A DNA stretch of 64,000 bases from contig NZ_BSPC01000069.1 in the NCBI RefSeq assembly GCF_030160835.1, positions 310,001 to 374,000 of the forward strand, read 5' to 3'. Below are positions 1 through 10,338 of the stretch, piece after piece. The translations under genes and the position numbers were made by a program. The stretch comes from Labrys miyagiensis. Its GTDB lineage: Bacteria; Pseudomonadota; Alphaproteobacteria; Rhizobiales; Labraceae. Position 1 is the stretch's first letter. Each line of letters opens with the position of its first letter. Under the pieces are notes generated by a model. The model ran no database searches. It was not told the origin of the DNA and saw only the letters and a list, made by a program, of their open reading frames with translations.

Positions 1-1161
1 AAGAAAGACCATGAGCGCGCATAGGCCCGTCGCGGCGACGGCGATGGGCAAAGGCAGGGCGCTGGTGCCGAGGAAATGGCCGACGGCGGCGCCGATCAGA
101 GCGCCACCCAGCATCTGGGTGAAGCCGCAGAAGGAGGAGGCGCTGCCCGCTCTGTTCGGGAAGGGCATCAGCGCCCCGGCCATCGCCTGCGGCATCACCA
201 GACCGACCCCGAAGAGATAGAGCATCATCGGCACCACGATCTCGGCCGGATGGCCACTGCCGAGGAGAACGCAGGCCAGCATGACCAGGCCGCCGGCGGC
301 AAGACAGACGACGCCCGCCGCGATGGTCCTGTCGATGCCGACGCGCGGCACCAGGCGCTGAGCGGTGAGCGTGCCGGCGATATAGCCGACCACGCCGATG
401 GCGAAGGCGAGGCCGAAAGCAACCTCGCTGAGATGGTAGATGCCCTGCAGTACGAAGCTCGAGCCGGAGATGTAGGCAAACAGGCCCCCATAGGCTAGGG
501 CCATCATGGCGAGATAAGCGAGGAAGCCGCGGTTGTCGGTCAGGGCGGCAAAGCCCTTGAAGATGCTCCAAAGCGAGATCGGTGCTGGATTGCGCGTCTT
601 TGCGGTCTCCGGGAGCTTCTGCGAAATCACGATGCCGCCGAAAATGCCGCAGGCCGCCGCAATGGCGAAATGGGCGGGCCAGCCGAGGAAGCGCTGCACA
701 TAGCCGCCTAGGACCGGGGCCGCGGCAGGCACCAAGCCCATGATCGTGCCCATCAGAGCCAGTTCCCGCGCCGCCTTCGGTCCCTCATAGAGGTCGCGTA
801 CGACCGCGCGCGCGAGCACGATGGGCCCGGCCGCACCGAGCGCCTGCAGGAAGCGGGCCGTGATCAGCAGTTCGATGCTGGGTGCGATCATGCACAGCAG
901 GCTGGCGACGATGAACAGGCACAGCCCTCCGAGCAGCAGCGGCTTGCGGCCATATTTGTCGGAGAACGGGCCGTAGAAGATCTGCCCCATGGCAAAGCCG
1001 AGCAGGAAGGCTGAAAGGGTGAGCTGAACCCGCGCCATATCGGCCCCGAGGGAGAGGCCGATGGCCGGCAGCGAGGGCAGGTACATGTCGGTGGAGAGCG
1101 GGCCGAGTGCCGTCATCAAGGCCAGCAGCGCCGTCAGGGCGAAGGTATTGGGGCGCAGCAT
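1..1161 (-). CDS. Bcr/CflA-type MFS drug efflux transporter (C-terminus beyond window edge)
   Basis: The reverse strand encodes 387 residues without a stop, reaching the window edge, so only a short C-terminal piece is missing for a family of about 400 residues. The N-terminus carries the Bcr/CflA signature LGPLSTDMYLPSLP (residues 19-32) just after the first membrane segment. The MFS loop 2-3 motif GPFSDKYGRKPLLLGG follows at residues 64-79. Many hydrophobic helices follow, consistent with a 12-helix proton-driven exporter of the inner membrane. Family members export drugs such as bicyclomycin or chloramphenicol; the substrate here is unknown. The ATG at 1161 is the only start that leaves the signature intact. 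Confidence 0.9.
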   Translation of the reverse strand, partial: MLRPNTFALTALLALMTALGPLSTDMYLPSLPAIGLSLGADMARVQLTLSAFLLGFAMGQIFYGPFSDKYGRKPLLLGGLCLFIVASLLCMIAPSIELLITARFLQALGAAGPIVLARAVVRDLYEGPKAARELALMGTIMGLVPAAAPVLGGYVQRFLGWPAHFAIAAACGIFGGIVISQKLPETAKTRNPAPISLWSIFKGFAALTDNRGFLAYLAMMALAYGGLFAYISGSSFVLQGIYHLSEVAFGLAFAIGVVGYIAGTLTAQRLVPRVGIDRTIAAGVVCLAAGGLVMLACVLLGSGHPAEIVVPMMLYLFGVGLVMPQAMAGALMPFPNRAGSASSFCGFTQMLGGALIGAAVGHFLGTSALPLPIAVAATGLCALMVFL

Positions 1162-1230
1162 CCGGGAAACCGCATCGGGAGGGGACGGGTTTCATACGGC
1201 ATAGATGCACGCTGGGGAAGGTGAATAGCG

Positions 1231-1275
1231 CGACGCGAAAGCCTCCCCCAGCTTCGTGGGGGAGGCTGCCCGCGC
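1231..1275. repeat. Family A palindromic repeat, single-arm copy
   Basis: A hairpin with GCCTCCCCCA / TGGGGGAGGC arms around a CGAAGC-type loop, flanked by GCGACGC-like sequence. It is a half-copy of a repeat found eight times in this window (15070, 22886, 24230, 29012, 30416, 38683 and 62285 are the others). It sits between the serpin stop and the MFS start and might also act as a transcript-end structure. Confidence 0.85.
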
Positions 1276-1292
1276 CCTGTTTGGTGACGCGC

Positions 1293-2534
1293 CTACTGCG
1301 CCTTGGCGGCATCCCCGATATAGCCGGCCATCAGTACCTGCCCGCTGGTCTCGTCCCTGAGGGCGAACAGGAAAGGCTTGTCGGCGACGAAGCTGAAGGT
1401 GGCTGGCATCGCCAGGCTGCGCGACGTGACCGCTGTGGCGGCGGCGGCCTCCGTGCCTTTCTCGTCGACCGTGATGACCACTTTCTGGATGATCTTGTCG
1501 ATCTTCTGCGGCGTGGTCAGGAAGCCGCTGAGCGCATCGGGTGCGCGCACGGCCGGATCGAGGCCGAGCTTGTCGAGGCTGCCGCGCAGGTCCGCGCCTG
1601 CCTTGATCGACAGGCGGGGCAGCGACACCGTGCCCTCGCTCTCGGCAAAACCCTCGCCCGTCAGCCAGGAGGCAGCGGGCGCGAAGTCGGCAAGCGCCGC
1701 CGGCTTGTCCTTGGTGGTGAGGAGCAGGAGGTCGTAGCCCTTGGTCTGGTAGGGCAAGGCGACGGCGATGAAGCGATCGTCCTGGCGGGCAAGCCAGTGG
1801 CCCGAGCCGCTCTGCATCATCGCCACCTTGGCATCACCGCCCTTGATGCGATGGAAATCCATCTGGGTGGTCTGGGCGGGATCGAAGGCCGTGCGCCAGT
1901 CGTCCTTGAAGTGCAGGGCGTTAAGCACGACGAGCCCGCCCTTGCGCAGCGGCTCGTCGATCAGCGTCGGAATGAGACCCTTGGTGCGATCCTTCACCAG
2001 CGCATTGATGTCATCAATCGTCTTGGCATCGCTGAGATCGCGAACATCGGCCTGCACGCCTGCCTGCTTGAGCTCATCCAGAGCCGCCGGCTTCGGGCCG
2101 CCGCGCGGATCGAAATAGACCGCGCTGATGCCGGTGAGCGGGCCATCGGCCTTGCTGCCGTCGATCAACGGCACGAGGGAGGCACGCAGCGACTTGAGAT
2201 CACCGCTATCGCCAACGGTGTCGAGACGCAGGGTCTTGACCAAGGCGGCATGGAATTTCGGGCTGGCGCCGAGATCGAGCACGGCGAGGGCGGCGGTCAG
2301 GCTGGCCGGCGAAACCACCGGATTGGGGTCGTTCCCCTTGCCCTTGCCGAGCTGGCTGAGCAAGTCGAAGCCGAGGCGCGCCGAGGCCTGCGCAGCGGTG
2401 GCAATCGGCGCGATCGGCGCCGGCTTGGCCTTGGAGGCGGCCTCGGCCTTCTGCAGCCCCCATGGCAGCAACGCCAGCAAACTCAACGTCACCACTGCCC
2501 GTCTGGACACCCGTTGCCCTGCAAGCCAGCCCAT
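1293..2534 (-). CDS. Secreted serpin (serine protease inhibitor)
   Basis: A 413-residue serpin-family protein. An N-terminal SRRAVVTLSLLALL segment followed by AEA suggests export, with a twin arginine that could be a Tat signal. Serpin landmarks are visible: NPVVSPASLTAALAVLDLGA near the mature N-terminus, LNALHFKDDW in the middle, the hinge EKGTEAAAAT at residues 358-367, and a C-terminal PFLFALRDETSGQVLMAGYIG. Small residues at P12-P9 are what inhibitory serpins need for loop insertion. Aligning the hinge with antitrypsin puts Leu374 at P1, suggesting a chymotrypsin- or elastase-like target. The ATG at 2534 has an AGGAGA ribosome site; a longer frame to 2573 lacks one. Confidence 0.9.
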   Translation of the reverse strand: MGWLAGQRVSRRAVVTLSLLALLPWGLQKAEAASKAKPAPIAPIATAAQASARLGFDLLSQLGKGKGNDPNPVVSPASLTAALAVLDLGASPKFHAALVKTLRLDTVGDSGDLKSLRASLVPLIDGSKADGPLTGISAVYFDPRGGPKPAALDELKQAGVQADVRDLSDAKTIDDINALVKDRTKGLIPTLIDEPLRKGGLVVLNALHFKDDWRTAFDPAQTTQMDFHRIKGGDAKVAMMQSGSGHWLARQDDRFIAVALPYQTKGYDLLLLTTKDKPAALADFAPAASWLTGEGFAESEGTVSLPRLSIKAGADLRGSLDKLGLDPAVRAPDALSGFLTTPQKIDKIIQKVVITVDEKGTEAAAATAVTSRSLAMPATFSFVADKPFLFALRDETSGQVLMAGYIGDAAKAQ

Positions 2535-2636
2535 ACCTGTTCTCCTCGGCGGGCACACCGGCCCCTCTGCCACCCCTGATAGCGATCATGCCATGAACGC
2601 GCTGTACCGTGGAGCACAATTCTACGGCGCGGGCTT

Positions 2637-2720
2637 TTCCCGGGTGCAGGGCATCTTGCCCGTTCTTGACCCGCCAAGCCTTTAGGAAAGGAAAGAACGG
2701 CAAGATGCCCGTGCACCCGG
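2637..2720. repeat. Family C long inverted repeat
   Basis: Two arms of about 30 bases (CGGGTGCA...GGGCATCTTGCCCGTTCTT and its complement) flank a short unrelated centre. The left arm has lost a few bases compared with the other two copies at 32771-32850 and 55685-55769. It lies in the gap of about 300 bases before hisB. The rest of that gap shows no gene. Confidence 0.85.
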
Positions 2721-2830
2721 ACAAGACCTTCTTAACCTGAGTTCGCAGCCTTGCGGCGGTGCACAATCACCTTTCCCCAGCCCGTCCGCCTCGCTATAAG
2801 GCCCCCTTCACTCGCCTGTTGAGGTCAGCC

Positions 2831-3424
2831 ATGCGCAGCGCGTCGATCGAGCGCGTCACCAACGAAACCTCCGTCTCCGTTTCCGTCGCCCTCGACGGCA
2901 CGGGCAAGCACGATGTCGCCACCGGTGTCGGCTTCTTCGACCATATGCTGGACCAGTTGGCGCGCCATTCGCTGATCGACATCACCGTGCGCACCAAGGG
3001 CGATCTGCACATCGACGACCATCATGCCGTTGAAGACACCGGCATCGCGCTCGGCCAGGCCATCCGCAAGGCGCTCGGTGATCTAAAGGGCGTGACGCGC
3101 TATGCCGATGCTTATCTGCCAATGGACGAGACGCTGTCACGCTGCGCCATCGATATCTCCGGCCGCCCCTTCCTGGTGTTCAAGGTCGAGTTCCCGCGCG
3201 AGAAGATCGGCACTTTCGACACCGAGCTGGTGCGCGAGTGGTTCCAGGCCTTCGCCATGAATGCCGGCATCACCCTGCATATCGAGAATCTCTACGGCGC
3301 CAATGCCCACCATATCGCCGAAAGCTGCTTCAAGGCGCTGGCCCGTGCGCTGCGCGGCGCTATCGCGATCGATCCGCGCATGGCGGGCGAACTGCCCACC
3401 ACCAAGGGTAAGTTGGGAGGCTAG
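2831..3424 (+). CDS. hisB: Imidazoleglycerol-phosphate dehydratase HisB
   Basis: A 197-residue monofunctional IGP dehydratase, converting imidazole glycerol phosphate to imidazole acetol phosphate in histidine synthesis. The metal-binding His/Glu motifs are all present: [28 protein letters not shown] and [18 protein letters not shown]. The length is typical and there is no fused phosphatase domain. The start at 2831 follows a GAGG ribosome site and gives the usual beginning ([12 protein letters not shown]); an upstream frame to 2759 is untranslated-looking. It opens the his cluster, with the DUF2628 gene starting 4 bases after its stop. Confidence 0.96.
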   Translation: MRSASIERVTNETSVSVSVALDGTGKHDVATGVGFFDHMLDQLARHSLIDITVRTKGDLHIDDHHAVEDTGIALGQAIRKALGDLKGVTRYADAYLPMDETLSRCAIDISGRPFLVFKVEFPREKIGTFDTELVREWFQAFAMNAGITLHIENLYGANAHHIAESCFKALARALRGAIAIDPRMAGELPTTKGKLGG

Positions 3425-3428
3425 GGCC

Positions 3429-3929
3429 GTGGCCAGTTGGTATGTTTTCGAGCCGCCGGAGACCCTCCCCGACACAATGGAGGCCGCCGGCAAGGCGCTC
3501 TTCATCAAGGACGGCTTCAGCATCGGCGCCCTCCTGCTCGGCCCGTTCTGGTTGCTGTGGCGGCGGATGTGGCTGGTCTTCCTGTTCTGGCTGGTGGCGG
3601 AAATCGCGCTGCTGCTGATCGCGCGGGCGCTCCATTTCGACGAGCGCTTGGCCAGCCTCGTCTCGCTGCTGTTCAGCCTCTGCGTCTCGCTGGAGGCCAA
3701 TGCGCTGAGGGCCTGGACCCTGCGCCGCAAGGGCTGGCGTTTCCTGGGGCTGGCCGTCGGCCACAGCCTCGTGGAAGCCGAGCAGCGCCATTTCGCCGAG
3801 CGCACCCTCGTCGAGCCGCCCAAGCCGGTGCCGCCGGCAAGGCCCCAGCATCCCGGTCCGACGCGGCCGCATGAGGGGCACAACGGCGTGCTCGGCGTTT
3901 TCCCGGACGCACAGGGAAGCCGGCCGTGA
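3429..3929 (+). CDS. DUF2628 membrane protein in the his cluster
   Basis: A 166-residue protein with the DUF2628 pattern: an N-terminal WYVFEPP segment, then [24 protein letters not shown] and two to three hydrophobic helices, then a proline-rich tail ([12 protein letters not shown]). The start is a GTG at 3429, 4 bases after hisB. The stop overlaps the hisH GTG (GTGA), indicating translational coupling. Genes of this family lie between hisB and hisH in many Rhizobiales, but no biochemical role in histidine synthesis is known to me. Confidence 0.8.
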   Translation: MASWYVFEPPETLPDTMEAAGKALFIKDGFSIGALLLGPFWLLWRRMWLVFLFWLVAEIALLLIARALHFDERLASLVSLLFSLCVSLEANALRAWTLRRKGWRFLGLAVGHSLVEAEQRHFAERTLVEPPKPVPPARPQHPGPTRPHEGHNGVLGVFPDAQGSRP

Positions 3930-4576
3930 TCGCTGCTATCATCGACTACGGGTCGGGTAATCTCCACTCGGCCCAGAAGGCCTTCGAGCGCGCCGCTGCC
4001 GACGCCGGCCTCGCCGCGACGATCCACGTCACCGACGATCCGGCGCTGGTCGCCAGGGCCGATCACATCGTCCTGCCCGGTGTGGGCGCCTATGCCGACT
4101 GCAAGCGCGGCCTCTCCTCGGTTACCGGCATGATCGACGCCCTCAACGAGGCGGTGATCGGCAAGGGCCGCCCTTTCCTCGGCATCTGCGTCGGCATGCA
4201 GTTGATGGCCGAGCGCGGCCTCGAATTCGAGGTGACCGAGGGGCTCGGCTGGATTGCGGGCGACGTCAAGGCGATCGAACCCGAGGATGCCGCCTTCAAG
4301 GTGCCGCATATGGGCTGGAACACGCTGGCCCTCTCGCGTGACCACCTGCTGTTGCGGGGTATCCCAACTGGCCCTTCGGGCCTGCATGCCTATTTCGTCC
4401 ATTCCTACCACCTCGCGGCTCGCGATCCCGGCAGCGTGATCGCCCAAGCCGATTATGGCGGCCCGGTCACCGCCATGGTCGGCCGCGCCAATATGGTGGG
4501 TACCCAGTTTCATCCCGAGAAGAGCCAGGCGCTTGGCCTCGCTTTGATCGCCAATTTTCTCCGGTGGCGCCCGTGA
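3926..4576 (+). CDS. hisH: Imidazole glycerol phosphate synthase glutaminase subunit HisH
   Basis: A 216-residue class I glutamine amidotransferase that supplies ammonia to HisF. The nucleophile elbow GICVGMQ places the catalytic Cys at residue 88, and FHPEKSQ near residue 195 supplies the His and Glu of the triad. DYGSGNLHS at the N-terminus is typical of HisH. The GTG start overlaps the preceding stop, and the end overlaps the hisA start, so hisH and hisA are tightly coupled. Confidence 0.96.
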   Translation: MIAAIIDYGSGNLHSAQKAFERAAADAGLAATIHVTDDPALVARADHIVLPGVGAYADCKRGLSSVTGMIDALNEAVIGKGRPFLGICVGMQLMAERGLEFEVTEGLGWIAGDVKAIEPEDAAFKVPHMGWNTLALSRDHLLLRGIPTGPSGLHAYFVHSYHLAARDPGSVIAQADYGGPVTAMVGRANMVGTQFHPEKSQALGLALIANFLRWRP

Positions 4577-5304
4577 TTCTCTTTCCCGCAATCGATCTGA
4601 AGGAGGGGCGCTGCGTGCGCCTGATCCAGGGCGACATGGCGCAGGCCACCGTCTTCAACGACGACCCGGCCGAGCAGGCCATCGCCTTCGAGGATATGGG
4701 CTTCACCGATCTCCATGTCGTCGATCTCGACGGGGCCTTTGCCGGCAAGCCGATGAATTCGGCCGCCGTCGAGCGCATCCTTGCCGCCTCCGCCATGCGC
4801 ACCCAGCTCGGTGGCGGCATTCGCGACATGGCCACGGTCTCCGGCTGGCTCGACAAGGGCATTGCGCGGGTGATCATCGGCACCGCGGCGGTGCGCGATC
4901 CCGCCTTCGTGAAGGCGGCGGCCAAGGCATTCCCCGGCAAGATCGCCGTCGGCCTCGACGCCCGTGACGGCCTCGTCGCCGTCGAGGGCTGGGCCGAGGT
5001 CTCCACCGTCACGGCCGAGGAGATCGCCAAACGCTTCGAGGACGCCGGTGTCGCCGCGATCATCTATACCAACATCGCCCGCGATGGCATGCTCAAGGGC
5101 ATCGACTGGGAGGGCACGCTGGCGCTGGCCCGGGCCATTTCGATCCCGGTGATCGCCTCCGGCGGCCTTGCCTCCATCGCCGACATCGAGCGCATGACCC
5201 AGCCCGACGCCGCCCTGCTCGAAGGCGCCATCGCCGGGCGTGCCCTCTACGACCACCGCCTCGATCCGCATGAGGCGCTGGCGCTGCTGAAAAGGGCGGC
5301 GTGA
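4573..5304 (+). CDS. hisA: ProFAR isomerase HisA
   Basis: Phosphoribosylformimino-AICAR-phosphate isomerase, a (beta/alpha)8 barrel. [16 protein letters not shown] at the N-terminus carries the catalytic Asp8. [11 protein letters not shown] supplies the second catalytic Asp, and VIASGGLAS and [10 protein letters not shown] form the phosphate sites. I chose the GTG at 4573, which overlaps the hisH stop as GTGA and gives the canonical MILFPAIDL beginning. A GTG at 4564 would add three residues. A 225-base gap carrying a repeat follows before hisF. Confidence 0.95.
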   Translation: MILFPAIDLKEGRCVRLIQGDMAQATVFNDDPAEQAIAFEDMGFTDLHVVDLDGAFAGKPMNSAAVERILAASAMRTQLGGGIRDMATVSGWLDKGIARVIIGTAAVRDPAFVKAAAKAFPGKIAVGLDARDGLVAVEGWAEVSTVTAEEIAKRFEDAGVAAIIYTNIARDGMLKGIDWEGTLALARAISIPVIASGGLASIADIERMTQPDAALLEGAIAGRALYDHRLDPHEALALLKRAA

Positions 5305-5311
5305 TGGGGAC

Positions 5312-5455
5312 GGGATGTCATCCCGTGCGCATCGCATCGCGAAGCGGTGCGGTGCAGACACGGGACCGCTGTCAGAATAGGGCGCTCCTCTCATCTTAAG
5401 GTCCCGGATCTGCGGCGCGTCACTACGTGCCGCATCGCGTCCGGGATGACATCCC
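5312..5455. repeat. Family E inverted repeat inside the his operon
   Basis: The outer arms GGGATGTCATCCCG and CGGGATGACATCCC frame a weaker internal pairing (GGGACC / GGTCCC; GTGCCGCATCGCG). It fills most of the only sizeable gap in the his cluster, between hisA and hisF. A related palindrome lies at 33932-33995. A repeat here could affect read-through, or hisF may have its own promoter. Confidence 0.75.
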
Positions 5456-5529
5456 CTCGTGATTTTCCGCAACAATTCTGTCATGGTGCGGCGCAACAGC
5501 CTCCGGCGGCCCCGCGTTCGGTTCAAGTC

Positions 5530-6327
5530 ATGCTCAAAGCGCGTGTAATTCCCTGTCTCGACGTCAAGGACGGCCGTGTCGTCAAGGGCGTGAATTTTGT
5601 CGACCTGCGTGATGCCGGCGATCCCGTCGAAAGCGCCCGCGCCTATGACGCGGCCGGCGCCGATGAGCTCTGCTTCCTCGACATCGCCGCCACCCATGAA
5701 AAGCGCGGCATCCTGCTCGATGTCGTGCAGCGCACGGCCGAGGCCTGCTTCATGCCGCTGACGGTGGGTGGGGGCGTGCGCACGGTCGACGACATCCGCC
5801 AGTTGTTGCTCGCCGGAGCCGACAAGGTCTCGATCAATTCCGCCGCCGTGGCCGACCGGCAATTCGTCGCCCGCGCTGCCGAGAAGTTCGGCCAGCAATG
5901 CATCGTCGTCGCCATCGATGCCAAGAAGGTCTCGCCCCCAGGGATGGACGACCGCTGGGAGATCTTCACCCATGGCGGGCGCAAGGAGACCGGCATCGAT
6001 GCCGTTCAGTTCGCCCGCGAGGTCGTGGTGCTGGGCGCCGGTGAATTGCTGCTCACCTCGATGGACCGCGACGGCACCAAGGCCGGCTTCGACCTCGCCC
6101 TCACCCGCACCATCGCCGACCATGTCAGCGTGCCCGTGATCGCCTCTGGGGGCGTCGGTACGCTCGAACATCTGGTCGAGGGTGTGCGTGACGGCCATGC
6201 CAGCGCCGTGCTGGCGGCCTCGATCTTCCATTTCGGCACCTTCTCCATCCGCGAGGCCAAGACCTACATGGCCCATGCCGGCCTGCCGATGCGGCTCGAC
6301 GGCCTCGAACCGGGACTGGCGGCATGA
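5530..6327 (+). CDS. hisF: Imidazole glycerol phosphate synthase cyclase subunit HisF
   Basis: A 265-residue (beta/alpha)8-barrel lyase that combines with HisH to make imidazole glycerol phosphate and [22 protein letters not shown] carries the catalytic Asp11; [13 protein letters not shown] carries the second Asp. VIASGGVG and LAASIFHFG are the phosphate-binding loops. The ATG at 5530 matches the normal N-terminus ([12 protein letters not shown]); the frame extends upstream to 5347 through the repeat but that part is not conserved-looking. The stop overlaps hisE (ATGA). Confidence 0.96.
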   Translation: MLKARVIPCLDVKDGRVVKGVNFVDLRDAGDPVESARAYDAAGADELCFLDIAATHEKRGILLDVVQRTAEACFMPLTVGGGVRTVDDIRQLLLAGADKVSINSAAVADRQFVARAAEKFGQQCIVVAIDAKKVSPPGMDDRWEIFTHGGRKETGIDAVQFAREVVVLGAGELLLTSMDRDGTKAGFDLALTRTIADHVSVPVIASGGVGTLEHLVEGVRDGHASAVLAASIFHFGTFSIREAKTYMAHAGLPMRLDGLEPGLAA

Positions 6328-6641
6328 GCTTTTCCCTGGCCGATCTCGAAGCGCGCGTCGCCGAGCGGGCCAAGGCCCCGCCCGAACAATCGTGGACCGC
6401 CAGGCTTCTGGCGGGCGGGCCGTCCCGCGCCGCCAAGAAGTTCGGCGAGGAGGCGGTGGAGCTGGTGATCGCCCTCGCCGAGGGTGAGAAGGAACCTATC
6501 GTCGCCGAGGCCGCCGACGTGCTCTACCACCTGCTGGTGGGGCTTCGTTCACGCGACGTCACCCTCGACGAGGTCATGCTGGAGCTCGAACGGCGCACCG
6601 GGCTTTCAGGCCTTGCCGAAAAGGCGGCAAGGCCCAGATGA
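6324..6641 (+). CDS. hisE: Phosphoribosyl-ATP pyrophosphatase HisE
   Basis: A 105-residue all-alpha pyrophosphatase that hydrolyses phosphoribosyl-ATP to phosphoribosyl-AMP, the second step of histidine synthesis. The MazG-like metal motif is [13 protein letters not shown] followed by [13 protein letters not shown]. It overlaps hisF by four bases (ATGA). It is a stand-alone HisE, not fused to HisI, as is usual in alphaproteobacteria. Confidence 0.95.
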   Translation: MSFSLADLEARVAERAKAPPEQSWTARLLAGGPSRAAKKFGEEAVELVIALAEGEKEPIVAEAADVLYHLLVGLRSRDVTLDEVMLELERRTGLSGLAEKAARPR

Positions 6642-6690
6642 CAGCGGTGAGCAAGTGACGGTGGCGTTCAGTCAGGGACAAGCATTCACA

Positions 6691-7644
6691 ATGGATCAGC
6701 TCGTGAAGTCGACCGTGTCCCCCTATTCCGTCTTCTCGCGCGGCGAATGGGCCAAGCTGCGCGCCGACACGCCGATGACACTTACCGGCGCCGAGCTCGA
6801 CCGCCTGCGCGCCCTCAACGACCCGGTCTCGCTGGTAGAGGTCGAGGAAATCTACCTGCCGCTGTCGCGCCTGCTCTCGCTCTATGTCGCAGCGACGCAG
6901 GGCCTGCACCGCGCCACCCGGAACTTCCTCGGCACGCATGAGAGCAAGGTGCCCTATCTCATCGGCGTCGCCGGCTCGGTGGCGGTCGGCAAATCGACCA
7001 CCGCCCGCGTGCTCCGGCAATTGCTGACGCGCTGGCCGAACACGCCCAAGGTCGACCTCATCACCACCGACGGCTTCCTTTTCCCCAATGCCTTCCTGCG
7101 CGAGAACGGGCTGATGGAGCGCAAGGGCTTTCCGGAGAGCTACGACACCCAGCGCCTCCTGCGTTTCCTCGCCGACATCAAGGCCGGCCAGGCCAAGGTG
7201 ACCGCGCCTGTCTACTCCCATCTCGTCTATGACGTGGTGCCCGGCGAGATCGTCACGGTGGACCTGCCCGACATTCTCATCGTCGAGGGCCTCAACGTGC
7301 TGCAACCCGCCCGCCTGCCGCGCGACGGCAAGGCCATCCCCTTCGTCTCCGACTTCTTCGACTTCGCCATCTATCTCGACGCCGAGGAGGCGCTGCTCAG
7401 GCGCTGGTATGTCGAGCGCTTCATGACGCTGCGCGAAACGGCCTTCCGCAACCCCCTGTCCTTCTTCCGCAAATATGCCGACCTCACCGAGGCGGAAGCC
7501 CTTGAAACGGCGCTCGGCCTGTGGGGCCGCATCAACCAGCCCAATCTGATCGAGAACATCCTGCCCACCCGCCCGCGCGCCGACCTGATCCTGCGCAAGG
7601 GCAACAGCCATGGGATTGAGCAGGTGTCGCTCAGGAAGCTCTGA
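6691..7644 (+). CDS. coaA: Type I pantothenate kinase CoaA
   Basis: A 317-residue prokaryotic pantothenate kinase that phosphorylates pantothenate in the first step of coenzyme A synthesis. The P-loop [12 protein letters not shown] spans residues 92-103. [12 protein letters not shown] and the [13 protein letters not shown] region, then VEGLNVLQ and [13 protein letters not shown], follow in family order. I chose the ATG at 6691; GTG codons at 6655 and 6661 would add 10-12 residues. It lies 49 bases after hisE, an arrangement common in Rhizobiales. Confidence 0.95.
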   Translation: MDQLVKSTVSPYSVFSRGEWAKLRADTPMTLTGAELDRLRALNDPVSLVEVEEIYLPLSRLLSLYVAATQGLHRATRNFLGTHESKVPYLIGVAGSVAVGKSTTARVLRQLLTRWPNTPKVDLITTDGFLFPNAFLRENGLMERKGFPESYDTQRLLRFLADIKAGQAKVTAPVYSHLVYDVVPGEIVTVDLPDILIVEGLNVLQPARLPRDGKAIPFVSDFFDFAIYLDAEEALLRRWYVERFMTLRETAFRNPLSFFRKYADLTEAEALETALGLWGRINQPNLIENILPTRPRADLILRKGNSHGIEQVSLRKL

Positions 7645-7772
7645 GCGGCACGCGACCTGTGATTCACATCAAAACGGCACAAAACCGTAACACCGCCGCC
7701 ATATAGCGCAGACACTTGAACGCCAGCGCCGGTCCACTCTCCGGTACGCCACGCAGGTTGGAAGGTACCGGA

Positions 7773-8642
7773 ATGAAGAGTTCGCGTTGTCTCTTGCCGA
7801 TCGCCGGCCTCCTGGTTGGCACCGGCCTGCTCTTCGGCCTCTTCCCCTCGCTCGACCTCGACATCTCCCAGCGCTTCGGCGCCACCGGCTTCCCGCTCAA
7901 GGCGAACACGCTGGCCATAGCACTGCGCCAGACCGGCCAGTGGCTGCCGTTGATCGTCTTCCTCGCCTGCCTCGCCGCCCTGCTCGGGCCTCTTGCCAAT
8001 CCGCGCTGGCGCAACGGCTTCGACGCCCGAAATCTCGCTGCCATCCTCCTCACCTTCACGCTCGGGCCCGGCCTCCTCATCAATGTGGGGCTCAAGGACC
8101 ATTGGCACCGCCCTCGTCCGATCCAGGTGAGCGAATTCGGCGGCGCCAGCTCGTTCAAGCCCTGGTGGGATACCTCGGGCGCCTGCCAGCTCAATTGCTC
8201 GTTCGCTTCCGGCGAAGTTGCCGCCGCCACCGCCGCCGTCGGCGTGGTCACTCTGATACCGTCCGCCTATGCGGGGGCGGCCTTGGTGCTGGGCGTCATC
8301 CTCACACTGATCGTCGCCTATCTGCGCCTCGCCTTTGGCGGACATTTCCTCTCCGACATCGTCTTCGCGGCCCTGCTGACGCAGTTCGTCGCTTGCGCGC
8401 TGACGACGCTGTTCCACAGCCAGCGCTGGCGCTATGGCTGCGAAGGCGTGCTGGAACAGGACATCAGGCTGCTCGCCTTCCGCCTGCACGCGCAACTGCC
8501 CTGGCTGCGGCACCAGCCGCACTGGCTGGTGCGCTCCGCCCATCTCGCCCTCGGCAAGCCGGCCTTCTCGCCGACGCTCGGCAGCGTCACAGTGATCGGC
8601 TGGGAGCGGGCCGACGACCACGCCGGTGTTTACGGGCGCTGA
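7773..8642 (+). CDS. PAP2-family membrane phosphatase
   Basis: A 289-residue integral membrane protein of the PAP2 (lipid phosphatase) family. The three phosphatase motifs are recognisable: KDHWHRPRP (KX6RP-like), CSFASGEVAA in place of PSGH, and RLAFGGHFLSD (RX5-6HX3D-like) with the nucleophile His. Five to six hydrophobic helices surround them, as in LpxE/LpxF lipid A phosphatases or undecaprenyl pyrophosphate phosphatases. The middle motif ends in Glu where His is usual. The substrate cannot be told. The start at 7773 follows GGAAGG. Confidence 0.8.
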   Translation: MKSSRCLLPIAGLLVGTGLLFGLFPSLDLDISQRFGATGFPLKANTLAIALRQTGQWLPLIVFLACLAALLGPLANPRWRNGFDARNLAAILLTFTLGPGLLINVGLKDHWHRPRPIQVSEFGGASSFKPWWDTSGACQLNCSFASGEVAAATAAVGVVTLIPSAYAGAALVLGVILTLIVAYLRLAFGGHFLSDIVFAALLTQFVACALTTLFHSQRWRYGCEGVLEQDIRLLAFRLHAQLPWLRHQPHWLVRSAHLALGKPAFSPTLGSVTVIGWERADDHAGVYGR

Positions 8643-8721
8643 CGCCTTGGAATTGTCAGAACGAGGCACGGGGAGGCTCCCCCACGCCTTGTTCTGCGAG
8701 GCATATTTCCCCCGCCAACCC

Positions 8722-8749
8722 TTGTCTTGCCGCGCCTTCTGGCTATAGT
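8722..8749 (+). promoter_or_regulatory. Candidate sigma-70-type promoter of argG
   Basis: TTGTCT (8722-8727), a 16-base spacer, and TATAGT (8744-8749), 35 bases before the argG start. It is placed well for argG and read by eye only. Confidence 0.45.
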
Positions 8750-8783
8750 CGCGCGCGATTTTCCCCTACGCTAAGGCCCCTCG

Positions 8784-10013
<1,230 letters not shown>

Positions 10014-10054
10014 GACATTATCGAAGGCGACAGACGACGCTCGATCCGACAATG

Positions 10055-10087
10055 AAAGCCCTTTCCGGCCACCGGAAAGGGCTTTTT
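10055..10087 (+). terminator. Rho-independent terminator after argG
   Basis: A 14-bp stem (AAAGCCCTTTCCGG / CCGGAAAGGGCTTT) with a short loop, running into a T tract, 42 bases after the argG stop. Confidence 0.92.
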
Positions 10088-10338
10088 GCTATCCAAATGA
10101 TCAATATGATCAAGAATAGGTCAACATGGGACAATGCGACTGACCTAATCATAATGCAACGCAAAACTTAATTGTGCACTGCACTAGATACCAGCGACCA
10201 ATAAGACAGTCACAATATTTGGAGGTTACGAGTCTGGTACTCCTTTCACTCGAAAGTACCAATTGAAAACTTGTCTGAGGATTGCGATAGTCCGCCTCGT
10301 TGGTCACATGGTGATCGGAACACGAGCAAGGCAATCCC
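10088..10338 (+). promoter_or_regulatory. Regulatory gap before the first sugar ABC operon, with several inverted repeats
   Basis: This AT-richer gap holds three palindromic arrangements: TGATCA-ATA-TGATCA (10098-10112), TAGGTCA / TGACCTA (10118-10124 and 10141-10147), and TGGTACT / AGTACCA (10235-10241 and 10255-10261). I see no convincing gene. Any of these could be an operator of the operon that starts at 10339, which has no dedicated regulator next to it. Confidence 0.5.

Noticed and set aside
8660-8700. Another family A copy before argG (GGGGAGGCTCCCCCA)
   Set aside because: The order of the arms is different and the flanking GCGACGC and GGGGGTGTGG parts are missing.
10140-10262. A possible tRNA or small RNA gene
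   Set aside because: No cloverleaf can be drawn; the pairing is only the inverted repeats already listed.
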